64,000 nt of DNA from JBFXJF01 sp050175155 (GCA_050175155.1 JBFXJF010000005.1:1-64000); one strand, 5' to 3'; positions 16,986-26,806 are shown, numbered from the stretch's first letter. Program-made: numbers and translations. Notes: generated by a model not told the origin, from the letters alone.

Positions 16986-18743
16986 TTAATCCTCATAGAT
17001 CATTAACTGATTCTTACCATTTTTTTTGGCCTTGTATAATGCCTGGTCCGCCTTGTGCACCAATAACATGTAATCTATATCTTTATCATCTGCCTTCCAG
17101 TTTGCAACTCCACAAGAAATTTTTACGCTAGGATTTGTTTCATCTCTCACGCGTTGTACAATTCTCTCGGCAACTTTTACCGCTATGTTTTGATCTATTT
17201 TCGGTAAATATACTGCCAATTCTTCTCCGCCCCATCTTGCGGCAACGTCTTCATCTCTAATATTATTTTTGAAAATTCTCGCTACTTGTATAAGTACTTT
17301 ATCCCCAACGTCATGACCATATGTATCATTGATATCCTTGAAATCATCCAGATCAAAAAGCAGTAATATACCGCCATTGTCGGCAAGTTGTGATTCTTTT
17401 ATTTTATCATCAAGATAAGAACGATTAAAGAGTCCGGTTAAATAATCGGTAATAGCCAATTGTTGTATTTTGCTAAGTACATTTGAATTAGTTAAAGAAA
17501 GATTAAATTGTTGAGAAAGTAGTTGTAGGAACTTAAAATCATCATATGTATAATAGTTAGCTTCCTCACTGCAGACAGTCAAGACTCCTATCACTTCAGC
17601 TTCTGAGAAAATTGGTGCTATTATTAAAGACCTATAACCATAACTGTCGCAATATTTTCCCTCTATTCCATAATCTACTTTACTATCAGCTATTATGATA
17701 GCTTCCCCTCTTTTATAACTAAGCCCCAAATATGTGCCGTCAACTGGTATAATATCATCCTTTAATTCTATATTTGACTTCATATTTATGAAATTCATTT
17801 TTTCTTTATCTACTTCGATAAACATTATCGTTTGGTTTTTGTAAATTTTACTAAGTCCCTCAATAACCCCATTGATTACCTCATCTTTATACGGATTATT
17901 ATTTATCATCTTTGTTAACGAATTAATTAACTCTAACCTTTTAATTAAATTTGCCGACTGCTCATTTAATTGAAAATTCTCAAATTTACTACCAATTATT
18001 TCAACGATATCATCAAGATAATTAGTCTTTAAAAAACTATCGATTGACTTCTCACTTTTCAGATATATTACCCCATAAGTTCCTTGCCTACCCTTTATCG
18101 GAATAGCTAACTCATTATTCTCTGGATTAATTATGATACTTCCTTGAATAAATGCCTTGTCCTTTATGTCGTTAGTGTTTGGAATTTTACTCATAATTTT
18201 AACAAATCCACTTGATAATCTATAGTCTTGTGAGAACCAAAATTCAAATTTATCATCAGGATAGAAATGACTAATATACCTTAATGCTTCGAATAATAAT
18301 TCGTTTATATCATAAGCTGAATAAAGGTTCGTAGTTAACGCATATAGGAATTCACTATGATCCTTTTCTCTAAAAAGCACCTCTTGTTGAAGCATCTCTT
18401 TAAATATAATTTCAAAATATGTTAATCTGCTTTTATAATCATTATTTATATTTTCTTTATCTACTAACAAACAGATGATACAGATTGGTTCGTCGGCTTC
18501 ATTAGTTATTGGCAAGAAATACGATAGATATTCTTCGGATATATCTGGGTTTTTCGCTAGCTCGTTTATATTAATATTAAGCTTCCCCACTTGGTCCTTG
18601 CTTAAATATTTAGAAATTTCACCTTCATTTTCCATTTCAAATACTTGTCCATTATTATTCGCTATTAGAAAAACAGCATTCATAGGGTAGATGTTTTTAT
18701 CTCTTAATAACTTAATGAATTTTCTAAATGTTGTAATTAACAT
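16986..18743 (-). CDS. GAF-domain diguanylate cyclase (GGDEF)
   Basis: A 585-residue signalling protein. The N-terminal 250 residues have no recognised domain, followed by a GAF domain (about 265-410) and a C-terminal GGDEF domain (about 420-582). The active-site motif is GGEEL, a known functional variant, and RDED five residues upstream matches the RxxD inhibitory site, so it should make c-di-GMP with product inhibition. No membrane helix is evident, so it is probably cytosolic. Its start overlaps the stop of the phosphatase gene by 1 bp (TAATG), implying coupled translation. Confidence 0.92.
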   Translation of the reverse strand: MLITTFRKFIKLLRDKNIYPMNAVFLIANNNGQVFEMENEGEISKYLSKDQVGKLNININELAKNPDISEEYLSYFLPITNEADEPICIICLLVDKENINNDYKSRLTYFEIIFKEMLQQEVLFREKDHSEFLYALTTNLYSAYDINELLFEALRYISHFYPDDKFEFWFSQDYRLSSGFVKIMSKIPNTNDIKDKAFIQGSIIINPENNELAIPIKGRQGTYGVIYLKSEKSIDSFLKTNYLDDIVEIIGSKFENFQLNEQSANLIKRLELINSLTKMINNNPYKDEVINGVIEGLSKIYKNQTIMFIEVDKEKMNFINMKSNIELKDDIIPVDGTYLGLSYKRGEAIIIADSKVDYGIEGKYCDSYGYRSLIIAPIFSEAEVIGVLTVCSEEANYYTYDDFKFLQLLSQQFNLSLTNSNVLSKIQQLAITDYLTGLFNRSYLDDKIKESQLADNGGILLLFDLDDFKDINDTYGHDVGDKVLIQVARIFKNNIRDEDVAARWGGEELAVYLPKIDQNIAVKVAERIVQRVRDETNPSVKISCGVANWKADDKDIDYMLLVHKADQALYKAKKNGKNQLMIYED

Positions 18744-19366
18744 TAACTTTTCTCCCTACTTTCAATATGAGCAACATCGTTAACTTCTATAATCTTCCAT
18801 TCTAATTCCTGATGGTTAAAAATAACAGTAGATATACTAGTATTAATTAAACGAAAACCTTCTTCAATTATTCCCATGTTATCTATTTCACGCAAAAAAG
18901 AGTTTATTGTTGAGCCATGGCTTACTATTACAATATTGTTATCTACATGCCTTCTAGATAATTCATAAATAGATTTATAGGCTCTTGATTTTAATGAATC
19001 ATACGGCTCAATATCGTAAATGTTTGGTTCATTGCACTTCAAGATATCAAAATCAGCATAAAGTGACTCGACATCTTCCGTTTTTAGACCCTCCAATTTA
19101 CCGAAGCTTCTCTCTCTTAAATCAATATCTATATTTACTTCTAAATTATATTTTTCAGCTACTTTATAAGCTGTTTGTTTGGCACGTTGTAAATCGCTAG
19201 AGTAAATAGCGTCAATTCTAATCGTTTCATCGTAAAAACGTTGTGCTAATTTAATAGCTTGCAAATCGCCAAAACTATTTAAAGGAACATCTTTATGTCC
19301 TTGATATCTTCTTTCCCTATTACTGTCTGTCTCAGCGTGCCGTATTAAATAGATTGTAGTTTCCAT
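18743..19366 (-). CDS. Histidine phosphatase family protein
   Basis: A 207-residue phosphoglycerate-mutase-like phosphatase. The catalytic LIRHAETDSNRERRYQG lies at the N-terminus and the second catalytic histidine is in VIVSHGSTINSFLR. Members dephosphorylate small metabolites (for example GpmB/CobC-like enzymes), and the substrate cannot be read from the sequence. It shares 1-bp overlaps with the genes on both sides (TAATG at 18743 and at 19366), so it is in the middle of a tightly coupled operon with a GGDEF protein. Confidence 0.9.
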   Translation of the reverse strand: METTIYLIRHAETDSNRERRYQGHKDVPLNSFGDLQAIKLAQRFYDETIRIDAIYSSDLQRAKQTAYKVAEKYNLEVNIDIDLRERSFGKLEGLKTEDVESLYADFDILKCNEPNIYDIEPYDSLKSRAYKSIYELSRRHVDNNIVIVSHGSTINSFLREIDNMGIIEEGFRLINTSISTVIFNHQELEWKIIEVNDVAHIESREKS

Positions 19367-20535
19367 TAATACTTAATAGGAACCATATACTGATTCTCTC
19401 TATCCCATACAAATTCAATAGTTTTAATAAAGCTATTATCAGCCTTAGAAAATATATCAATTACATAATAGACTAACCCTTTGTTATCATGCTCAATTAA
19501 ACTTAGTTTATAAAAAGATCCTCCCGATGTTTGGAAAATCGATTCACCTGCACTGTTATAGATACCCTCTGAATTTCCATACCACTGCATTTTTCCTGTT
19601 GTATCTAAATAAGTCCATTGATCAACCAAGTCATATGGGTTCTCTTCTTGTTCTAAATTCTGATTCTCACTAACCGCTACAGCAATAAAACCTTTTCTGT
19701 TACATTCTTCCCATTGGTTATATATAAAATCAAAATCACCATATAACCATCTATCCGCTTCTAGTACTATCCCCTTCACACTATTTTTGTTGGTTAATTT
19801 ATCTAAATCTATAAATATAGTTTTATGTTTGCTAATTCCACTCTGAAATTGATCAAAATATAAAACAAATATAAGCCAATTATCATTCTCCGGAGATAAA
19901 AAAACCTCGGTATATACAGGGTATTGAGATTGATTATTTAATACAAGTGACCAATTATCCTCCATAGTATTTGTAGAGATATTAAACTCCGAGTATTCTT
20001 CATTACTTTCTTCATCAAAATACCAAATTCCCTGATTTGTTTCATATATAAAAATATTATTCCAATCCGATTTGCTAGGCGCAATATTTATTTCATAAGC
20101 AACCTCTACTAATTCTTTAGCAAAAATAAACTCTTTTGATTCTAAAATAAAATTATTGTCTGGTATAAACAATGAAAAAACACTTTCTGCTGTAGATATG
20201 TTATCAATATTAATTATATAACCTTTTTGTATCTTATCTTCATAATATATAGAAGCTAAGTAATTGCCGTCTTTGCTAAAACCATACAAATAAGAAAGTC
20301 TATTTACTTTTACTTGTGTTATAAAGTTCGAATTAATAAATAATTTATTTAGGTCGGGAACTTTAGATGACTCGTATAATGAACTAGAGTCATATTTTGG
20401 ACTTTCGTCTATTTGATTCCAATTTTCCTCTTCGTCCGTCTTATACAAGTTGTTGTAAATTAATATGAATAAAAAATATGATAGTAATAATGCCAATATT
20501 ATAATAGTTTTAATAGGAATTTTATTGTTTCTCAA
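19366..20535 (-). CDS. Membrane-anchored extracytoplasmic protein of unknown function
   Basis: A 389-residue protein with one N-terminal membrane segment (about 8-27) and a large domain predicted outside the cell. The domain is rich in aromatic and acidic residues, with strands such as GYIINID, DGNYLASIYYED and WLIFVLYFDQ that suggest a beta-propeller-like fold; that reading is inference. The start is TTG, with GGGAGGTGG 9 nt upstream. It is the first gene of a four-gene operon with a phosphatase, a diguanylate cyclase and an aminopeptidase. I do not recognise a family. Confidence 0.75.
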   Translation of the reverse strand: MRNNKIPIKTIIILALLLSYFLFILIYNNLYKTDEEENWNQIDESPKYDSSSLYESSKVPDLNKLFINSNFITQVKVNRLSYLYGFSKDGNYLASIYYEDKIQKGYIINIDNISTAESVFSLFIPDNNFILESKEFIFAKELVEVAYEINIAPSKSDWNNIFIYETNQGIWYFDEESNEEYSEFNISTNTMEDNWSLVLNNQSQYPVYTEVFLSPENDNWLIFVLYFDQFQSGISKHKTIFIDLDKLTNKNSVKGIVLEADRWLYGDFDFIYNQWEECNRKGFIAVAVSENQNLEQEENPYDLVDQWTYLDTTGKMQWYGNSEGIYNSAGESIFQTSGGSFYKLSLIEHDNKGLVYYVIDIFSKADNSFIKTIEFVWDRENQYMVPIKY

Positions 20536-20696
20536 TTAGACAGTCCACCTCCCTTTACTTTATCATTTTAACATATTAATATTTAATATTCATTAATGCA
20601 ACTATTGTTTCATAGTTCATTTGTATATAATTTAACCAAATTTTGTTATTCTCCTGCATATTTTTTTAAACTAATTAGTAATTTGAACTAGTTCGC

Positions 20697-20725
20697 TTGA
20701 CCTTAGACAAAAAAAGTTTTATTAT
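20697..20725 (+). promoter_or_regulatory. rpsD promoter
   Basis: TTGACC (20697-20702) and TATTAT (20720-20725) are separated by exactly 17 bp, a strong sigma-A type promoter. It predicts a start near 20732 and a leader of about 180 nt before rpsD. Confidence 0.8.
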
Positions 20726-20731
20726 ATATGT

Positions 20732-20914
20732 TGTGATTATAGGGAAAATTTTAGTAGATGTGAGCACCCTCACTCATTTTGTACTTATAGAGCGCGGCTG
20801 GCTATTTCTATAAGACATACATTTAACAAAGCTAATGTATGTATTGCAAAAATGGGCACATCAAATTGATCTATAAAATTATTTAATTGAATACGAGAGG
20901 GGTTTTTATAAAGT
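20732..20914 (+). ncRNA. rpsD 5' leader, possible S4 autoregulatory element
   Basis: The leader contains a small hairpin GTGAG-CACC-CTCAC (20760-20773), a GC-rich patch GAGCGCGGCTGGC, and a perfect 9-bp hairpin ACATACATT/AATGTATGT (20815-20842). Monocistronic rpsD genes of Firmicutes are commonly autoregulated by S4 binding to a structured leader. Assignment here rests on position and structure only. The rest of the 20536-20914 gap is AT-rich and holds no gene. Confidence 0.5.
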
Positions 20915-21514
20915 ATGTCACGTTACACAGGACCAAAACATAAGTTAAGTCGTAGAGTTGGTATTTCTTTAAGTGGTACAGGAAAGGAAATGAAACGTCC
21001 TTATCCACCTGGACAACATGGACCAGGTCAACGTAAAAAAGTAAGCGAATATGGACTTCAATTAACTGAAAAACAAAAACTTCGCCATATGTATGGCTTA
21101 AATGAAAAACCATTCGCAAATCTTTTCGTTAAAGCATCCAAAATGCACGGGATTTCTGGTGAGAACTTCATGATTCTTCTTGAAAGCCGTTTAGATAACC
21201 TTGCTTACCGTATGGGTTTATCTCATACTCGTCAAGGAGCTCGTCAATTGGTAAATCATGGACATGTTACTGTTAATGGCAAAAAGGTCGATATTGCTTC
21301 TTATCATGTTAGCCCTGGAGATATAATTGGTTTACGTGAGAAAAGTCGTAATCTAGATGTAGTTAAGGAAGCTATAGAAAACCGTAATTATCTTCCCGAT
21401 TATATTACTTTTAATGATAAAACATTGGAAGGTAAGTATGTTCGTTTACCTGAACGTTCTGAATTACCACAAGAAATCAATGAGAAACTTATTGTTGAGT
21501 ATTACTCAAAATAA
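20915..21514 (+). CDS. rpsD: 30S ribosomal protein S4
   Basis: A 199-residue S4, the primary 16S rRNA-binding protein that nucleates 30S body assembly. The N-terminal MSRYTGPKHKLSRRVGISL and the S4 RNA-binding domain (about 89-150, RLDNLAYRMGLSHTRQGARQLVNHGHVTVNGKKVDI) are complete. The zinc-finger cysteines of some S4 proteins are absent, so this is the C- type. As in Bacillus, rpsD stands alone next to a convergent tyrS rather than in the alpha operon. AGAGGGG precedes the ATG. Confidence 0.98.
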   Translation: MSRYTGPKHKLSRRVGISLSGTGKEMKRPYPPGQHGPGQRKKVSEYGLQLTEKQKLRHMYGLNEKPFANLFVKASKMHGISGENFMILLESRLDNLAYRMGLSHTRQGARQLVNHGHVTVNGKKVDIASYHVSPGDIIGLREKSRNLDVVKEAIENRNYLPDYITFNDKTLEGKYVRLPERSELPQEINEKLIVEYYSK

Positions 21515-21518
21515 TGAC

Positions 21519-21555
21519 AAAAAGCATCCGGATATTAATTTCGGATGCTTTTTTA
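21519..21555. terminator. Bidirectional terminator between rpsD and tyrS
   Basis: AAAAAGCATCCG and CGGATGCTTTTTT form a perfect stem with T-runs on both strands, serving both convergent genes. Confidence 0.92.
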
Positions 21556-21563
21556 TTGTTTTT

Positions 21564-22811
21564 TTAATGATTTAAATTTAGTTTGGCAAATTTTCTTTTA
21601 CCTACCTGAATTATCATATCCTGCTCTATATTTACTAAATAATCAACTTTATCAATTTTTTGTTCATTTATTTTTACTGCGCCCTGTTCAATCATTCTAC
21701 GACCTTCACCGTTAGATGAAACCATTCCCAATGCTACAATTAGTTTTACAATCCATATCTGATTGTTTTCTAATAGCTTTTCATCAAGATCAACAATAGG
21801 TATATCTTCCGGAAGTGCTCCTTTTTGAAAAACAGTTTTAAAATGACTTTCCGCGTCTTCCGCCGCCTGTTTTCCATGATACATATTAACTAAGGTATAG
21901 GCCATTTTCATTTTCGCATCTCGAGGGTGAATGCTACCATCCTCAAGTTGTTTAATCATCTCTCGAATTTCAGTATGTGGGAGATTTGTAACTAATTTAT
22001 AGTATTTAATCATTAGCTCATCAGGAATTGACATTGCTTTACCATAAATTTGATTAGCTTCTTCATCTATCCCAATGTAGTTTCCCAAGCTTTTACTCAT
22101 CTTCTGAACCCCATCTAATCCCTCAATTAGTGGTAGCATCAATATAACTTGTTGTTTTTTACCGTATTCTTTTTGTAAATGTCGACCCATTAATAAATTA
22201 AATTTTTGATCAGTTCCGCCAATTTCTACGTCTGATTCTAATGCCACAGAATCATACCCTTGCATTAATGGATAGAAAAATTCATGAATACTAATCGGTT
22301 GATAAGAAGCAAATCTTTTTTCAAAATCATCTCTTTCCAACATTCTAGCAACTGTTAATTTCGATGCTAATGTTACAACATCGGCAAATTTTAGTGGTTC
22401 TAACCATTTACTATTATAATTGACCTCCGTCTTTTCCGAATCTAAAACTTTAAATAATTGTTCTACATATGTTTGTGCATTTACTTTAACTTGTTCAGGT
22501 GTTAGTTGCTTTCTTGTTTCGGATTTTCCTGATGGGTCCCCGATTTGTCCTGTAAAGTCACCTATTACTAGTTGGACAATATGACCTAAGTCCTGAAACT
22601 GCCTCAACTTTTGTAAGGGCACTGTATGACCTAAATGAATATCTGGTGCAGAAGGATCAAGACCTAATTTAACCTTTAATGGTTTGTTTTCTTTAATCGA
22701 GTATGTTAATTTTTTTTTGAACTCATCTTCTGGTATAATTTCTACTGATCCTCGAACAAGTATGCCCCATTGTCTATCAAATTCAATTTGTTGTTCTAAT
22801 GTTAACTCCAT
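21564..22811 (-). CDS. tyrS: Tyrosyl-tRNA synthetase
   Basis: A class I synthetase of about 415 residues that charges tRNA-Tyr. The HIGH-like motif is HLGH (in PDIHLGHTVP), the KMSKS loop is QKMSKSLGN, and a C-terminal S4-like tRNA-binding domain is present (about 350-412). I prefer the ATG at 22811 (MELTLEQQ) because GGGTGGG lies 7 nt upstream; an in-frame GTG four codons earlier sits inside that ribosome site. No T-box leader is visible in the 180 bp upstream, unlike many Firmicute tyrS genes. Confidence 0.97.
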   Translation of the reverse strand: MELTLEQQIEFDRQWGILVRGSVEIIPEDEFKKKLTYSIKENKPLKVKLGLDPSAPDIHLGHTVPLQKLRQFQDLGHIVQLVIGDFTGQIGDPSGKSETRKQLTPEQVKVNAQTYVEQLFKVLDSEKTEVNYNSKWLEPLKFADVVTLASKLTVARMLERDDFEKRFASYQPISIHEFFYPLMQGYDSVALESDVEIGGTDQKFNLLMGRHLQKEYGKKQQVILMLPLIEGLDGVQKMSKSLGNYIGIDEEANQIYGKAMSIPDELMIKYYKLVTNLPHTEIREMIKQLEDGSIHPRDAKMKMAYTLVNMYHGKQAAEDAESHFKTVFQKGALPEDIPIVDLDEKLLENNQIWIVKLIVALGMVSSNGEGRRMIEQGAVKINEQKIDKVDYLVNIEQDMIIQVGKRKFAKLNLNH

Positions 22812-23005
22812 AATATTACCCACCCACTATTACCATAATCACTTTTACAGTGTTTTTATATATTGCTATTATTGATATTTATTAACTTTTAACATAATAT
22901 ATTGTTGTTGTCAATGTTACCATATCTTTATATATTTTTTCCCGAAATGATGATAGAACAAAAAAATAATATTTATGATATAATCAAAATTTAGGAGGGA
23001 ATTTT

Positions 23006-25999
23006 ATGACTCAAAAAAATAAAAAAGACAAGCAAAAAGTTACTTTAATAGTTACCTATCTGAAATATTTTTTAGTAGCGATTGTTCTACTTGGTACTTT
23101 AGCACTTGGCGTCCTAACCGGAATTATTGTTGCATACGTAAAGGATGAACCTATTCGTAGTGCTAAGGAGATTCAGGATAAGATTTCTACAAATAATCTA
23201 ACAGGCTTAGCATATTTTTCCAATATGGATGAAGATGGTAATAATCAATTAATAGGTACCTTAAGAGCTGATGAAGATAGACGTCTAGTTCAATATGATG
23301 AGATTTCTGAATATTTTATAGAAGCTGTTGTTGCAATAGAAGATCGTGCTTTTTGGGACCATAATGGGGTTAATCTTGTTTCTACGGGTCGAGCATTCTT
23401 TCAACAATTATTTGATCTTGAAGTACAAACTGGCGGAAGCACCATTACCCAGCAATTAGCTAAAAATACTTTTTTAACTTTTGAAAAAACGAATGAGAGA
23501 AAAGTTAAGGAAATGTTCTTAGCTTTACGGATTGATTTAATTATGTCTAAAGAAGAGATCTTTGCTGCATATGTTAATAAAAATCCATTTGGAAAAGCAG
23601 CAAATTTAAATAATGTTTATGGAGTTCAAGCTGCTGCTAATGGATACTTTAATAAAGATGCTATTGATTTAAATTTAGCAGAATCTGCTTATCTTGCAGG
23701 CCTTCCTCAAAGGCCAACCGCATTTTCAGCTTTTGATAGCAATGGTTTTAATGAAGAAAAATACCAAGCTGCTATTATCCGACAACATACTGTTTTAGAT
23801 AGTATGTTAGATGAAAAATATATAACAAAGGCTGAATATGAAGAAGCTTTAGCTTATGACATTAAGGAAGCATTCGCTTATGATTCAGAATCTTCACAAA
23901 AAGATGTATATAATAAATACGCTTATCTTATGTTGGAGGTTGAAGATCGGGCAACTGAACATTTGCTTGAAAGCTTAAATATTACATCTGAATCTTCAAA
24001 CTACGAATTAACATATGAAAATACTAAACAAGAGTTATTAACAGGCGGTTATAAGGTATACACTACTCTAGATAAGGATGTATACGATGCAATGAGTTCT
24101 GTTACTAACAACCCAGATAACTTTAGTAAGCCAAAAACATACTACTATACCCAGACAAATGGAAAAGTAATTAAAATAGAAAATGCTTTAGAGGAAATAG
24201 GAGCAACTCTAATTCACAACAAAACTGGAGCAATATTAGGTTTTATTGGTGGAAGAGACTTTGAAACATCACAGGTAAACCATTCTAATTTTAGAGGAAC
24301 AACCAGTAGACAACCCGGTTCTTCAATTAAACCATTATTAGATTATGGTCCTGCATTAGAAATGGGTTATGTACAACCCGGTACACCAATCGATGATATT
24401 CCTCTAGGTACAGACTGGGAACCTGATAACTGGAACCATAAATATAACGGTAGAATTACTGCACGACAAGCATTAAATTGGTCCTATAATATTCCGGCAG
24501 TTAAGGTCTATAGTATGGTTGGATCTGATATGGGTTACGAATATTACACAAAACTTGGTCTTGAGGTAGGAGAGACGTTTTTCAAGCAAGCAGGACTTAC
24601 TCCAGCGATTGGATCAATAGAGACCTCACCAGAGAGAATGGCAAGTGCTTATACAACTTTTGCCAATGGTGGCGCATATATTGAGTCTTACATGATTGAA
24701 TCAATTGTTGATAACAATGGAGTAGTTGTTTACAAGCATAGTTCTCAGCCAGAAGTTGTGTTTTCTGAACAAACGGCATTCTTAATGACTGATATGTTAC
24801 GTACTGTTATTTCTAGTGGAACTGGTACTACTGTTCGTAAATATGTAGGATACGATATAGATATTGCTGGAAAAACAGGTACAACAAATGATAATAAGGA
24901 TGCTTGGTTTATTGGGTACTCTACCGACGTAACTCTTGGAGTATGGGTAGGCTATGATTATCCCGTAACTATCCCGGACAGTGCCATAGCCTCTAAAACA
25001 TGGGGAAGGTTACTTAATGAAGTTCTTAAAATTAAACCTGAGTTGTCGCCTATTGACTCGAAATTTATAGTACCAGATGATTTAGTTAAAATGGAAGTAT
25101 CAAGTACTTCAGGGAAATTGCCCTCAGATTTAACAAGAGAAGCAGGATATTTAGTAACAGATTGGTTTAACAAAAAATATATCCCAACGGAAATTGATGA
25201 CTCTTTAGAACGAGCGAGAATCGTGTATTTTAATGACAAACGCTATATTGCTAAACAAGAGACACCTAATGATATGGTAGATGTAGGTATTTTCTTTAAA
25301 CGGGAACCATATGTTGTCCCTCCTAAGGGTGAAGATGATACTTATACGAAAACTTACCCAGTTGATTATGAGAAAGAATTACCTAATGAAATCGACCCTA
25401 GAATTTCTACTGGAACGCCTAATGCTCCAGTGGCACTTCTCTTAAAAATGCAGGATGATAAAAATGTTCTATCATGGGGTAAAAATACTGATGAAAATAT
25501 AGTTGGATATAGGGTGTATAGATATTCTTTACTAGATACTGGTTTTGATTATATAGGAACTGTAATTCAAAAAAATACAGCTGTTGATAGAGTTTACTAT
25601 GAAGATAAAACTGGCTACTATTTATATTATGTAGCTGCGGTCGATGTTAATGGTTTAGAATCTGGTCCATCAAATTATGCAGGAAATTTAAATGTGCTTC
25701 AAGAAGATGGTGAAGATTTATCTATCCCAAGTAGCCCTACTAATCTTAGTTCCAATTTTACTCCATCGACTGATTATGTACTATTGGCATGGGACCCAAA
25801 CCCTTTTAACGAGGAAGTTACAAGTTATAATATTTATTTCAGTACAAATAAGAACGAATCGTACACACTAATCGAGACAGTTGAAGGTTCATCTTATACA
25901 CATAGTAACATTGGGGAGCAGGATAAATTATACTACTATATTACAGCCGTTAACAAATCAGGTGAATCATCACCCTCGAACATTATTGAAGTGAAATAA
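23006..25999 (+). CDS. Class A penicillin-binding protein (PBP1A-like) with two C-terminal fibronectin-like domains
   Basis: A 997-residue bifunctional cell-wall synthase. It has a cytoplasmic basic tail and one membrane helix (about 19-43), a glycosyltransferase domain with the catalytic Glu in IEDRAFWDH (E112) and GGSTITQQLAKN, and a transpeptidase domain with SSIK (439-442), SYN (493-495) and KTGT (623-626). Two fibronectin type III-like modules follow (about 800-895 and 905-997), each with a WxxN and YxVxAV pattern. AGGAGGG precedes the ATG and TATAAT lies at 22978-22983. The gene is divergent from tyrS. All catalytic motifs are intact. Confidence 0.95.
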   Translation: MTQKNKKDKQKVTLIVTYLKYFLVAIVLLGTLALGVLTGIIVAYVKDEPIRSAKEIQDKISTNNLTGLAYFSNMDEDGNNQLIGTLRADEDRRLVQYDEISEYFIEAVVAIEDRAFWDHNGVNLVSTGRAFFQQLFDLEVQTGGSTITQQLAKNTFLTFEKTNERKVKEMFLALRIDLIMSKEEIFAAYVNKNPFGKAANLNNVYGVQAAANGYFNKDAIDLNLAESAYLAGLPQRPTAFSAFDSNGFNEEKYQAAIIRQHTVLDSMLDEKYITKAEYEEALAYDIKEAFAYDSESSQKDVYNKYAYLMLEVEDRATEHLLESLNITSESSNYELTYENTKQELLTGGYKVYTTLDKDVYDAMSSVTNNPDNFSKPKTYYYTQTNGKVIKIENALEEIGATLIHNKTGAILGFIGGRDFETSQVNHSNFRGTTSRQPGSSIKPLLDYGPALEMGYVQPGTPIDDIPLGTDWEPDNWNHKYNGRITARQALNWSYNIPAVKVYSMVGSDMGYEYYTKLGLEVGETFFKQAGLTPAIGSIETSPERMASAYTTFANGGAYIESYMIESIVDNNGVVVYKHSSQPEVVFSEQTAFLMTDMLRTVISSGTGTTVRKYVGYDIDIAGKTGTTNDNKDAWFIGYSTDVTLGVWVGYDYPVTIPDSAIASKTWGRLLNEVLKIKPELSPIDSKFIVPDDLVKMEVSSTSGKLPSDLTREAGYLVTDWFNKKYIPTEIDDSLERARIVYFNDKRYIAKQETPNDMVDVGIFFKREPYVVPPKGEDDTYTKTYPVDYEKELPNEIDPRISTGTPNAPVALLLKMQDDKNVLSWGKNTDENIVGYRVYRYSLLDTGFDYIGTVIQKNTAVDRVYYEDKTGYYLYYVAAVDVNGLESGPSNYAGNLNVLQEDGEDLSIPSSPTNLSSNFTPSTDYVLLAWDPNPFNEEVTSYNIYFSTNKNESYTLIETVEGSSYTHSNIGEQDKLYYYITAVNKSGESSPSNIIEVK

Positions 26000-26002
26000 C
26001 TT

Positions 26003-26037
26003 AAGGGCTAACAAAGTTTAACTTTGTTAGCCCTTAT
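26003..26037. terminator. Bidirectional terminator between the PBP gene and mtnN
   Basis: The 13-bp perfect arms AGGGCTAACAAAG and CTTTGTTAGCCCT lie between convergent genes; the T-runs are short. Confidence 0.75.
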
Positions 26038-26056
26038 AATGTTGTAAAAATCCTAT

Positions 26057-26767
26057 TTATTCATAACTGTTAACATTAGACATAGTTAACATCCTGTCAA
26101 CAATTAAACAGCTTCTATCAGCAGCAAATTTTGCAAACTCAAGAAAATTCACTTCTGCGGAATGATCTGCTTTATCAGACATAGAACGAACAATAACAAA
26201 TGGTATCTCATTCATGTCACATACTTGTGCAACTGCAGCACCTTCCATCTCTGTGCATAAACCATCAAATGTGTTGTAAAGTTCTTTAGCTGTTTCTACA
26301 TCTGCTATAAATTTATCTCCAGATAATATTTTGCCAGTAAATACCCTTGAGTTACTTACTTCTTTACTTGCTTTAGCTGCAAGGTTAACTAACTCTTCAT
26401 CAGCCTCAAATATTGATTTTTTTGAAAAAGGAATTATTCCTTTTTCAAAACCTAATGGACTAGCGTCAATATCATATTGCTGTGCCTTAGTTGAAATAAC
26501 AATATCTCCAATATCCAACTCTGGGTGTAAAGCACCTGCTACCCCTGTGAATATTAACTTTTCTATTTGAAATTTATCTATTAAAATTTGTGTGCATACA
26601 GCAGAGTTTACTTTTCCAACACCCGATTTACACAATACAACTTGATTTTCACCTAATTTCCCCTGGTAAAAACTAATATTAGCAAAACTTGACTGTTGTA
26701 TCCCTTTTATTCTCGGCTTATAATTTTCAATTTCTTCATCCATTGCACCTATAATGCCTATCCTCAC
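26057..26767 (-). CDS. mtnN: 5'-methylthioadenosine/S-adenosylhomocysteine nucleosidase
   Basis: About 236 residues from the GTG at 26767, which follows GGGGGA at 8 nt; an in-frame ATG six codons earlier lies upstream of that ribosome site. It cleaves adenine from MTA and SAH in methionine salvage and detoxification after SAM use. Diagnostic segments are RIGIIGAMDEEIE, the active-site CKSGVGKVNSAV, TGVAGALHPELDIGDIVIS and CTEMEGAAVAQVC (nucleoside-binding Met-Glu), and the catalytic Asp is in RSMSDKAD. It is monocistronic, between the PBP gene and motS. Confidence 0.95.
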   Translation of the reverse strand: MRIGIIGAMDEEIENYKPRIKGIQQSSFANISFYQGKLGENQVVLCKSGVGKVNSAVCTQILIDKFQIEKLIFTGVAGALHPELDIGDIVISTKAQQYDIDASPLGFEKGIIPFSKKSIFEADEELVNLAAKASKEVSNSRVFTGKILSGDKFIADVETAKELYNTFDGLCTEMEGAAVAQVCDMNEIPFVIVRSMSDKADHSAEVNFLEFAKFAADRSCLIVDRMLTMSNVNSYE

Positions 26768-26806
26768 CTTACCATCCCCCAACATATATCATGTGTATTA
26801 ATAGAC

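Noticed and set aside
22824..23005. T-box leader for tyrS
   Set aside because: The gap is shared with the divergent PBP gene and is too short; no T-box sequence or terminator-antiterminator pair was seen.
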